Positions 1-6,580 of a stretch of DNA of 9,918 nt are shown here, piece after piece. The translations under genes and the position numbers were made by a program. This stretch comes from UBA3537 sp965662485. GTDB lineage: Bacteria > Bacteroidota > Bacteroidia > Flavobacteriales > Flavobacteriaceae. The stretch is from contig CBFIIL010000045.1 of NCBI GenBank assembly GCA_965662485.1, positions 1-9,918 on the forward strand. Reading direction: 5' to 3'. A model generated the notes under the pieces. It was not told the DNA's origin and made no database searches. It saw only the letters and a list, made by a program, of their open reading frames with translations. Position 1 is the first letter of the stretch. Each line of letters opens with the position of its first letter.

Positions 1-479
1 CTTATTGGGCTAAGTTGTGTTTTTAGAAATAATAGGTCATCAACATTATGCGTTGGATCTGTTGAGTCTTTTGAGGCTTCCATTAAAATTATGCCACTAG
101 ATTTTTGCTGATTGATCTCCAGTATTTTTGCTATATATCGGTAATTATATGTTGTCGGACTCATTTCTTTTGTGATGGACAACAATAAATTGCTCGCTTT
201 TTCTTTTTTTAAAAAATAACTGTAATGATTTTTTTGTGCTTTTGGATGATGCAGTTGTGAAATAAATACTCCCAAAACAACAAATAAGAGCAACAAGAAA
301 TATGATGAAATGATGCTCTTATAAATGGGAGTTTTAAAATGAAAAAATAGTCCAAAACAAAATGTTACTCCCAAAACAATGAGTAGGATATCAATTTCTA
401 AAGACACATAGAAACTTAAAAATATTCCGCAAATCAGCGCAATAGTTAACTTTGGGATAGGGTATTGGCAGGGGTGCAT
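1..479 (-). CDS. comEC: ComEC/Rec2-type competence membrane protein, N-terminal part (runs off the left edge)
   Basis: An open frame starts at the ATG at 477-479 and stays open for 159 codons to the window edge. An in-frame TAA lies immediately before this ATG, so the start cannot be further upstream. The visible part has three hydrophobic segments at about residues 9-27, 29-47 and 55-75. A mixed hydrophilic stretch follows that resembles the DUF4131 region at the N-terminus of ComEC proteins (for example YNYRYIAKILEINQQKSSG). ComEC forms the inner-membrane channel that takes single-stranded DNA into the cytoplasm in natural transformation. The competence-domain helices and any metallo-beta-lactamase-like domain would lie outside the window. 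The gene begins 27 bp after the lpxB stop on the same strand, an arrangement I recall from other Flavobacteriaceae. The assignment rests on this context plus general N-terminal features, not on a catalytic motif. Confidence 0.72.
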   Translation of the reverse strand, partial: MHPCQYPIPKLTIALICGIFLSFYVSLEIDILLIVLGVTFCFGLFFHFKTPIYKSIISSYFLLLLFVVLGVFISQLHHPKAQKNHYSYFLKKEKASNLLLSITKEMSPTTYNYRYIAKILEINQQKSSGIILMEASKDSTDPTHNVDDLLFLKTQLSPI

Positions 480-506
480 TTAAATCATAAGTAGGTGTTA
501 AATCTA

Positions 507-1619
507 TCAACACAGCGCTTTAAATACTGCTTTAGCCACCTTTTGGCTGGCACCAGTGCCCCCTAGTTTTTGTTCTAGGGCGGTATATTCAGTATTGAGC
601 TGCTGTTGGGTTTTGGGGTCTAAAATATGCTTTAGTTCTGCCGTAAGGCGTTTTGTATTGAGGTCATTTTGGATCAATTCACAAACCACTTCGCGCTCCA
701 TTATAAGGTTCACCAAAGAAATATAATTGAGCTTTACCACCTGTTTTCCAATCTGGTAGGACAACCAACTGGATTTGTAGCACACCACCTGAGGCACCTT
801 AAATAAAGCTGTTTCCAAAGTGGCTGTCCCCGAAGTTACCAATGCGGCTTGTGCAATACTAAGCAGGTCGTAAGTGGCATTACTCACAAATTTGATATTT
901 TTGTTTTTAATGAATTTTTGATAAAATGCTTTGGCTTGGCTCGGTGCTCCAGCAATGACAAATTGGTGCTCTGGAAAGGCATCGACCACAGACAGCATCA
1001 CATCAAGCATTTTTTTAATTTCTTGTTGTCTACTCCCCGGCAACAGTGCAACAATGGGTTTTTCGGATAGTCCGTATGTTTTTCTTAGGGTTTTAGCATC
1101 TGGTTTTGGGCGGTTGGCAATCGCATCTATTAGGGGATGCCCAACAAACGTCACGGGCATTTGATGTTTATCTTCGTAAAATGCTTTTTCAAACGGTAAA
1201 ATCACATACATTTTATCAATATCTCGTTTGATGTGGTGAATGCGATTTTCTTTCCAGGCCCATAGCTGTGGCGAAATATAATAGTGGGTTTTGAAATTTT
1301 GGGTTTTGGCCCATTTTGCAATACGCATGTTAAACCCTGGGTAATCAATAAATATCAAAACATCAGGTTGAAAGTTTGCAATATCTTTTTTACAAAAGCT
1401 GATATTTTTTAGAATCGTTCGGAGGTTTAAAAGGACTTCTAAAAAGCCCATAAATGCCAAATCTTTGTAATGTTTAACCAAAGAACCACCTGCATCCTGC
1501 ATCAAATCGCCACCCCAAACACGACATTCTGCCTTGGTATCTTCTTTTTGCAATGCTTTAATGAGGTTTGCGCCATGCAAATCTCCAGAAGCTTCTCCTG
1601 CGATGATGTAGTACTTCAT
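507..1619 (-). CDS. lpxB: Lipid-A-disaccharide synthase
   Basis: This 370-residue protein is close to the family's usual length of about 380. It is a GT19 glycosyltransferase that joins UDP-2,3-diacylglucosamine to lipid X (2,3-diacylglucosamine 1-phosphate), giving the tetraacyl disaccharide 1-phosphate of lipid A. It acts at the cytoplasmic face of the inner membrane. Family motifs appear in order: AGEASGD (7-13), GG..M near 36-40, FIDYPGFN (90-97, compare IDAPDFN in E. coli), YYISPQLWAWKENRI (113-127), FVGHPLID (158-165), LLPGSR (192-197), SGTATLE (263-269) and PQVVCYK (276-282). The ATG at 1617-1619 starts 4 codons before the conserved AGEASGD region, as in the family. The gene lies 3 bp after the stop of the small membrane protein, so it is probably co-transcribed with surE. 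In sampled lines its GC content is higher than that of the protease gene across the divergent promoter (about 41% against 33%). Confidence 0.96.
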   Translation of the reverse strand: MKYYIIAGEASGDLHGANLIKALQKEDTKAECRVWGGDLMQDAGGSLVKHYKDLAFMGFLEVLLNLRTILKNISFCKKDIANFQPDVLIFIDYPGFNMRIAKWAKTQNFKTHYYISPQLWAWKENRIHHIKRDIDKMYVILPFEKAFYEDKHQMPVTFVGHPLIDAIANRPKPDAKTLRKTYGLSEKPIVALLPGSRQQEIKKMLDVMLSVVDAFPEHQFVIAGAPSQAKAFYQKFIKNKNIKFVSNATYDLLSIAQAALVTSGTATLETALFKVPQVVCYKSSWLSYQIGKQVVKLNYISLVNLIMEREVVCELIQNDLNTKRLTAELKHILDPKTQQQLNTEYTALEQKLGGTGASQKVAKAVFKALC

Positions 1620-1622
1620 ATT

Positions 1623-1916
1623 TTACAGCTTAATAATAAATGTGATAAGAGCCATACACAGTGTTGCAATCAAAACGCCTGCGGCAAAGGCATCTTTTTT
1701 CTTTCTGATAAAATAAAAAAAACAAATCAGATTTAGAATAGCACCGAGACTAATGAGTTTTCCTAAAAAATTTTCAGCATGGGCAGCTTCCAAAACACTC
1801 AAAATGCTGTCATTTCTACCAGATGAATTTGCAATTATAATTCCGACTAAAAATAACCCTAATCCATTTGCCAAAAAACCAACAGCAAGTCCTTTTAAAA
1901 TTTGAATCTTATCCAT
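1623..1916 (-). CDS. Small conserved-context membrane protein with three predicted helices, function unknown
   Basis: I do not recognise a named family. From the ATG at 1914-1916 the product is 97 residues (begins MDKIQILKGL). Three hydrophobic segments are visible at about residues 8-28, 48-66 and 73-95. A basic RKKK stretch follows the second, so that end probably faces the cytoplasm. A longer in-frame reading starting at 1967 would add 17 residues, but it lies wholly inside the surE 3' end. The shorter start overlaps the surE stop in the sequence ATGGATAA, a common arrangement for translational coupling. The stop is 3 bp before the lpxB start. Position between surE and lpxB suggests co-expression with envelope synthesis. 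Any role in lipid A handling would be guesswork. Confidence 0.75.
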   Translation of the reverse strand: MDKIQILKGLAVGFLANGLGLFLVGIIIANSSGRNDSILSVLEAAHAENFLGKLISLGAILNLICFFYFIRKKKDAFAAGVLIATLCMALITFIIKL

Positions 1917-2676
1917 TGAGTTTCCAATTATTGAGTTCTTGAATATAATAATGAGCTGTGAGATCAAACTGTACTGGAACTACCGAAACGAAGCCTTGCT
2001 CAAGTGCCCATTCGTCGGTGTCTTCACCATTATCCTGATTGATAAATTCACCTGTAAGCCAGTAATAATTTCGTCCCATTGGGCTTTGCCGTTTATCAAA
2101 TTTTTCTACCCAATTGGCATTCGCCTGACGGCAAATTTTTATGCCTTTTATTGCCTTGTTAGGGAAATTTACATTGAGTACAATGCCTTTTTGTAAACCA
2201 TTTTGTAAGACTTTAAGACAAATGGTTTTTATATATTCTTCCGTTGGTCCAAAGTCGGCATCCCAATTGTAGTTCAACAAAGAAAATCCTATGGCAGGAA
2301 TACCTTCCATACCCGCTTCAATGGCGGCACTCATTGTGCCCGAATAAATTACATTAATTGACGAATTGGAACCATGATTGATGCCTGAAACACACAAATC
2401 TGGTTTTCTGTCTAATAGTTCATGAACGGCTAGTTTTACACAATCTGCTGGTGTGCCCGATGTGCTGTATTCTTTTTGAGGGCCATTATCAATATGTTCT
2501 TCTCTACAATAAAGAGTATCGTTGATTGTAATGGCATGCCCCATGCCACTTTGTGGACTGTCCGGTGCAACAACAACGACATCACCAATACTATTCATAA
2601 CTTTGATTAAGGTTCTAATTCCAGGGGCAGTGATACCATCATCATTGGTAACAAGAATAAGTGGTTTTTTTGGCAT
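1909..2676 (-). CDS. surE: 5'/3'-nucleotidase SurE
   Basis: SurE is a metal-dependent cytoplasmic nucleotidase that removes phosphate from nucleoside monophosphates and sometimes from short polyphosphates or exopolyphosphate. It is associated with stationary-phase survival. From the ATG at 2674-2676 the product is 255 residues, normal for the family. The metal-site motif NDDGI is at 11-15 (Asp12 and Asp13), followed by APDSPQSGMGHAIT with Ser43, GTPADCV and SGINHGSN with Asn100. These match the Asp, Asp, Ser, Asn ligand set known for SurE. A TTG codon at 2700 would add eight residues (YTKNKEK-type) but falls on a good -7 promoter box, so I rejected it. The gene heads a run with the small membrane protein, lpxB and comEC. 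Confidence 0.95.
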   Translation of the reverse strand: MPKKPLILVTNDDGITAPGIRTLIKVMNSIGDVVVVAPDSPQSGMGHAITINDTLYCREEHIDNGPQKEYSTSGTPADCVKLAVHELLDRKPDLCVSGINHGSNSSINVIYSGTMSAAIEAGMEGIPAIGFSLLNYNWDADFGPTEEYIKTICLKVLQNGLQKGIVLNVNFPNKAIKGIKICRQANANWVEKFDKRQSPMGRNYYWLTGEFINQDNGEDTDEWALEQGFVSVVPVQFDLTAHYYIQELNNWKLNG

Positions 2677-2697
2677 TTTTTCTTTGTTTTTCGTATA

Positions 2698-2705
2698 CAA
2701 AAGTA
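2698..2705 (-). promoter_or_regulatory. Candidate -7 box of the surE-lpxB-comEC operon promoter
   Basis: On the minus strand this reads TACTTTTG, a full match to the Bacteroidota -7 consensus TAnnTTTG. Transcription would begin near 2691, giving a leader of about 15 nt before the surE ATG at 2676. I see no clear TTG-type -33 element at the usual distance. The box also rules against the upstream TTG start codon. Confidence 0.5.
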
Positions 2706-2801
2706 AGTATTTTGTTGGGGATTACTCGTTTTTGGGTGGTTTAACAAAAAATTATGTACAATAGCACACTTATTTTTATAATTTTCTGTTACTTTAGAAA
2801 C

Positions 2802-2809
2802 TAATTTTG
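2802..2809 (+). promoter_or_regulatory. Candidate -7 box of the protease-permease promoter
   Basis: The sequence TAATTTTG fits TAnnTTTG exactly. The expected start of transcription is near 2815, about 15 nt before the protease ATG at 2830. Only a weak TTCTG-like element lies near the -33 position (about 2784-2788). A second near-match, TACTTTAG at 2790-2797, is a weaker alternative. Confidence 0.45.
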
Positions 2810-2829
2810 ATAATCACTTACTCAAGTCT

Positions 2830-4944
2830 ATGAAACATATTAATATTTTTCTTTTGTCAATTTTTGTTGCATTAGCGTCATGTAGCTTTACAACCAAAAC
2901 ATTTGATAACCCTGACAAAGACAAACTCTTAATGCAACTCATTACATATTTGTTGGAACAAGGTCATTTTCAGCCTAAAGATTTTGATGATAAGTTTTCT
3001 GAAGAAGTGTACAGTAGATTTCTAGAAACTGTGGACCCCTACAAACACTATTTTTACAGTTCAGATATAAAGGAATTTGAAGTTTACAAAAGAGATTTGG
3101 ATAATCAAATAAAAAACTATGATGTACAGTTTTTTAATCTTGTTTACAATCGCCTTACTCAAAGAATTGAAGAATCAAAAGTAATTTATACGAAAATATT
3201 AGAACAGCCTTTTAATTACGATTTAGATGAAAAATACCAGTCCAATCCTGATGAATTAGACTATGTTTCATCAAAAAAAGACATGGCTAACCGTTGGCGA
3301 AAGCAACTAAAATTTAATACTTTAACGAATTACCACGATTTAGTATCTGACAATGAAAATGAAGAAAACGAGGATATAAAAACCGTTTCGGAATTGGAAG
3401 AAGAATCTCGAGCTTCAACATTAAAAAATTTACAAGAAGTTTCGGTTTATTTTGACGACATGAGACGTGATGATTGGCTTTCGATGTATATCAATGCAAT
3501 TTCTGAAACATTTGACCCCCATACGTACTATTTTGCACCACAAGTTAAAGATCGTTTTGATGCCGAAATGTCTGGAAAATACGAAGGTATTGGTGCAAGA
3601 CTTCAAAAGAAAATGGATAAAATTAGTATCACAGAACTAATTTCAGGAGGTTCTGCATGGCGTCAAAACAAACTTCAAGTTGGAGATGTCATTTTAAAAG
3701 TACGTCAAGAAGACGAGGAAGAGGCAGTAAGTGTTGTTGGGATGCGTTTGGATGATGCTGTTAAACTTATCAAAGGTCCAAAAGGTACAAATGTAATTTT
3801 AACTCTAAAAAGAGTTGATGGAACCATTGAAGATTTGATGATTCCAAGAGATGAAATTGAGCTAGAGGAAACCTATGCAAAATCGAGTATTGTACAAAAA
3901 GAAAACTTCAAATTTGGTGTCATTAATTTACCAAAATTTTATATTGATTTTGAAGATATCAATAGTAGAAATGCAACCTCTGATGTTAAGAGAGAAATTG
4001 AACGACTAAAAGCAGAAGGTATGGAAGGTTTGGTTCTCGATTTGAGAAACAATGGTGGTGGTTCTCTAAAAACTGCTGTAGACATAGGGGGCTTATTTAT
4101 AGAAGAAGGGCCTATTGTTCAAGTACGCTCTACTGGTGAAGATCGTCAAGTATTAAAAGATAAAGATTCTAGTGTAAGTTGGGATGGTCCATTGGTTATA
4201 TTGGTGAATGAATTTTCTGCCTCTGCATCCGAAATTTTGGCTGCTGCCATGCAAGATTACAAACGCGCCATTGTTATTGGAAGCAAGCAAACGTATGGCA
4301 AGGGAACGGTTCAAAATGTGATAGATCTAAACAGAATGATTCGTAATAATACCAATGGTGATATGGGTGCTTTTAAGTTTACAACTCAAAAATATTATCG
4401 TATAAACGGAGGGTCTACTCAGTTAGAGGGCGTAAAAAGTGATGTTGTTTTACCTAATCGTTACAGTTATGTTGATATGGGTGAAAAGGATCAAGACAAT
4501 CCGCTTCCATGGGATGAAATTCAAGCTGCAAATTATGATATATGGGAAAGTTCTATTGATTACGAAACAACTGTTAAAAGAAGTAAAGAACGCATGAGCA
4601 ATAGTGATGAAATAAAGCTCATTGATGAAAATGCACAATGGATTGAAAAAGTACGTTCAAAAAATTTATACAGCTTGAAATACAGTGATTATGATGCGAA
4701 TTTAAAACAAAATGAAAAAGAATCAGAACGTTTTGATGCTCTATCCGATTATACCACAAATTTATCATTTGAATCCTTACCTTACGAAAAACCAATTATG
4801 GCAACAGATTCCATTTTCAAAACAAAACGTGAGCGATGGCATGAATCTTTAAGTAAAGATATTTATATGAATGAGGCGCTTAATGTTTTGACGGATTTAA
4901 ATAAAATGTTTAAAGTAAAAAAAGTATCCGCCCTTAAAAACTAA
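2830..4944 (+). CDS. prc: Tail-specific (carboxy-terminal-processing) protease, S41 family, lipoprotein form
   Basis: This is a 704-residue homologue of E. coli Prc/Tsp (682 residues), which degrades or trims envelope proteins from exposed C-termini. A lipoprotein signal peptide ends in LASC with Cys18 as the lipidation site, so the enzyme is probably membrane-anchored. Next come an N-terminal helical domain containing a strongly acidic insert near residues 175-195 (NENEENED), a PDZ domain from about 250 to 332 (YEGIGA at 251-256), the S41 protease core at about 355-545 and the C-terminal Tsp-type domain (DUF3340). The catalytic set is complete: FSASASEI with Ser465, Asp476, and TYGKGTVQ with Lys491 and Gln495. 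These correspond to E. coli Ser430, Asp441, Lys455 and Gln459, with one extra residue between Ser and Lys. The permease gene follows after 11 bp. Confidence 0.95.
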   Translation: MKHINIFLLSIFVALASCSFTTKTFDNPDKDKLLMQLITYLLEQGHFQPKDFDDKFSEEVYSRFLETVDPYKHYFYSSDIKEFEVYKRDLDNQIKNYDVQFFNLVYNRLTQRIEESKVIYTKILEQPFNYDLDEKYQSNPDELDYVSSKKDMANRWRKQLKFNTLTNYHDLVSDNENEENEDIKTVSELEEESRASTLKNLQEVSVYFDDMRRDDWLSMYINAISETFDPHTYYFAPQVKDRFDAEMSGKYEGIGARLQKKMDKISITELISGGSAWRQNKLQVGDVILKVRQEDEEEAVSVVGMRLDDAVKLIKGPKGTNVILTLKRVDGTIEDLMIPRDEIELEETYAKSSIVQKENFKFGVINLPKFYIDFEDINSRNATSDVKREIERLKAEGMEGLVLDLRNNGGGSLKTAVDIGGLFIEEGPIVQVRSTGEDRQVLKDKDSSVSWDGPLVILVNEFSASASEILAAAMQDYKRAIVIGSKQTYGKGTVQNVIDLNRMIRNNTNGDMGAFKFTTQKYYRINGGSTQLEGVKSDVVLPNRYSYVDMGEKDQDNPLPWDEIQAANYDIWESSIDYETTVKRSKERMSNSDEIKLIDENAQWIEKVRSKNLYSLKYSDYDANLKQNEKESERFDALSDYTTNLSFESLPYEKPIMATDSIFKTKRERWHESLSKDIYMNEALNVLTDLNKMFKVKKVSALKN

Positions 4945-4955
4945 GGTTCAAAACT

Positions 4956-6026
4956 ATGCAAGGATTAACAGCATTGGCATTCCAAAAATTTAAACAAAAC
5001 TATTTGGGAATGACGAGTGTTATCTTCATAATTTTGGTGGGGTTTGTTTCAATTTTCGCCTATGTATTAGCACCAGATACTACTCAATATGCAAATCAAA
5101 TGCATTTGAGTATTCATTCCAAGCCGCCTGGATTTAGTGTTCAAATGCTTGTTCAACCAAACCCTAACAAAAGCCTTCAAAATCAATTCGATAAAATATT
5201 TTTCGGTTCAAAATTCCCTGATAAACAACAGCCCATTTCGAGCTATAGAATAGAAACGGAACAATTGATATATACACCTTATGAAGCGAAAAATATTCAA
5301 GGTATACAGCAATCTATTAATTACTCCAAAAATCCAAGAGCTTTTGTTGAAAATAAAACCTTTTATTTGGGGACGGATAATTATGGTAGAGATGTTTTAA
5401 GTCGACTATTAGTTGGAGCTCGAATTTCTTTTTTTATAGGTTTTGTAGCTGTTTTTATTTCATTAATAATTGGATTATTTTTAGGAAGTATTTCGGGTTA
5501 TTTTGGCGGAAAAATAGATAGTGCTATTATGTTCTTAATTAATGTGACATGGTCTATTCCAACGCTTTTATTGGTGATTGCTATAACTTTAGCGCTTGGC
5601 AAGGGCTATTGGCAAGTTTTTATAGCGGTAGGTCTAACGATGTGGGTAGAAGTGGCAAGAGTTGTACGGGGAGAAGTAATGAGCGTAAAAGAACAACAAT
5701 ATATAACCGCTGCTCGAGCTTTGGGGTATACAGATTTTAGAATAATATTTAAGCATATTCTTCCCAATATTATGGCCCCCGTTATTGTAATTTCTGCGGC
5801 AAATTTTGCCGCTGCAATTCTTATAGAAAGTGGACTAAGTTTTTTGGGAATAGGAGCACAACCTCCAATGGCCAGTTGGGGTGCTATGATTAAAACCCAC
5901 TACAATGACATCGTTTTAGGGCAACCCTATTTGGCTATAATTCCAGGGCTTTGTATTATGAGTCTTGTAATGGCTTTTATGCTTATGGGGAATACCCTTA
6001 GAGAAGCATTAGATGTAAAGGCGTAG
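4956..6026 (+). CDS. ABC transporter permease, OppC/DppC family, with enlarged loop after the first helix
   Basis: This 356-residue inner-membrane permease belongs to the dipeptide/oligopeptide (and nickel) importer type. Six hydrophobic segments are visible at about 17-40, 151-175, 190-213, 216-235, 275-297 and 325-347. The family signature LGTDNYGRD is at 138-146. The cytoplasmic EAA loop that docks on the ATPase is TAARALGYTDFRIIFKHILP at 251-270. Later motifs SGLSFLGIGAQPP and SWGAM also fit OppC. In typical OppC/DppC proteins LGTD..GRD lies much nearer the first helix. Here about 97 residues separate them, so the extracytoplasmic loop is considerably enlarged and polar. No OppB-type partner, ATPase or binding protein is in the window. 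The ATG lies 11 bp after the protease stop, which suggests one transcript. Substrate cannot be told; peptide is the family default. Confidence 0.9.
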   Translation: MQGLTALAFQKFKQNYLGMTSVIFIILVGFVSIFAYVLAPDTTQYANQMHLSIHSKPPGFSVQMLVQPNPNKSLQNQFDKIFFGSKFPDKQQPISSYRIETEQLIYTPYEAKNIQGIQQSINYSKNPRAFVENKTFYLGTDNYGRDVLSRLLVGARISFFIGFVAVFISLIIGLFLGSISGYFGGKIDSAIMFLINVTWSIPTLLLVIAITLALGKGYWQVFIAVGLTMWVEVARVVRGEVMSVKEQQYITAARALGYTDFRIIFKHILPNIMAPVIVISAANFAAAILIESGLSFLGIGAQPPMASWGAMIKTHYNDIVLGQPYLAIIPGLCIMSLVMAFMLMGNTLREALDVKA

Positions 6027-6031
6027 ATAAT

Positions 6032-6562
6032 TTATTTTTTTGCTTGTGGTGGATATTTTGACATGATAGAGGTTACAAATTCTCTAATGCGCTCTTCCTT
6101 ACGATCCATTCTAGTGGTTAAATAACCTTGTCCAATGCCTTGCCAAACAAGCTCTTTTTTATTAGCATCTATCAAATCAATAAATAGGGTTCCACGAGAT
6201 GAATTGGTTACATTGGTTTGATTCCAGCCCATCATTGGACTCCAGCCCCAACCCCAACCGTACATGCCAAAGTTTTGATTGTACACATTTACTTGCTGAC
6301 GTTCTTTTGTGAAAATATTCACCAACAAATCGGGGGTTTTGGATTTTGTAAAACCTTTTGCTAAAAGTTCAGATTCAATGGCACGTAAAATTCTTCGCTT
6401 GTCCAAATCACTAATTTCTGCCTTATCAATGCCGTCTTTGAAAAAAGCAAATGTCTTATATGAGTTAAAATCCGCAGAACGATCATAATCAGCAGCCACT
6501 CGAACAGAGTCACAAGACGTAAATATAAGTACTATTGATAGAAGTAATAAAAGACGTTTCAT
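6032..6562 (-). CDS. DUF4136-type lipoprotein
   Basis: A 176-residue putative lipoprotein with a signal peptide ending in FTSC (Cys17). The body fits the DUF4136 pattern: an opening strand region with YDRSADFNSYKTFAF (26-40), a helix with a basic/acidic face leading to LLAKGF, a TPDLLVNIF strand (77-84), and a closing GTLFIDLIDANKKELVWQG (124-142). Function of this family is unknown. Between the middle strands there is a loop rich in Gly, Trp and Met (YGWGWGWSPMMGW, 101-113). The gene starts 18 bp after the hutU stop on the same strand, so it may be read from the same transcript. Its stop faces the permease stop with 5 bp between them. The ATG at 6560-6562 directly precedes the signal peptide. 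Confidence 0.85.
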   Translation of the reverse strand: MKRLLLLLSIVLIFTSCDSVRVAADYDRSADFNSYKTFAFFKDGIDKAEISDLDKRRILRAIESELLAKGFTKSKTPDLLVNIFTKERQQVNVYNQNFGMYGWGWGWSPMMGWNQTNVTNSSRGTLFIDLIDANKKELVWQGIGQGYLTTRMDRKEERIREFVTSIMSKYPPQAKK

Positions 6563-6580
6563 AAAAGTTTAGTTTTTAAG

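Noticed and set aside
849..1736. Open frames on the plus strand opposite lpxB and the small membrane protein.
   Set aside because: They have no family motifs and overlap well-supported genes on the other strand; compositional shadows.
1917..1967. A 17-residue N-terminal extension of the small membrane protein.
   Set aside because: It lies fully inside surE; the ATG overlapping the surE stop is the usual coupled start and gives a normal-looking membrane protein N-terminus.
1939..2196. Plus-strand open frame opposite surE.
   Set aside because: Complement of conserved SurE coding sequence with no independent signals.
2677..2700. A TTG start giving an eight-residue extension of SurE.
   Set aside because: It overlaps the candidate -7 box, while the ATG at 2676 places the conserved ILVTNDDG at its normal distance from the N-terminus.
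6027..6031. A shared bidirectional terminator between the convergent permease and DUF4136 genes.
   Set aside because: Only 5 bp separate the stops and I could find no clear hairpin around them, although a T-run lies nearby.
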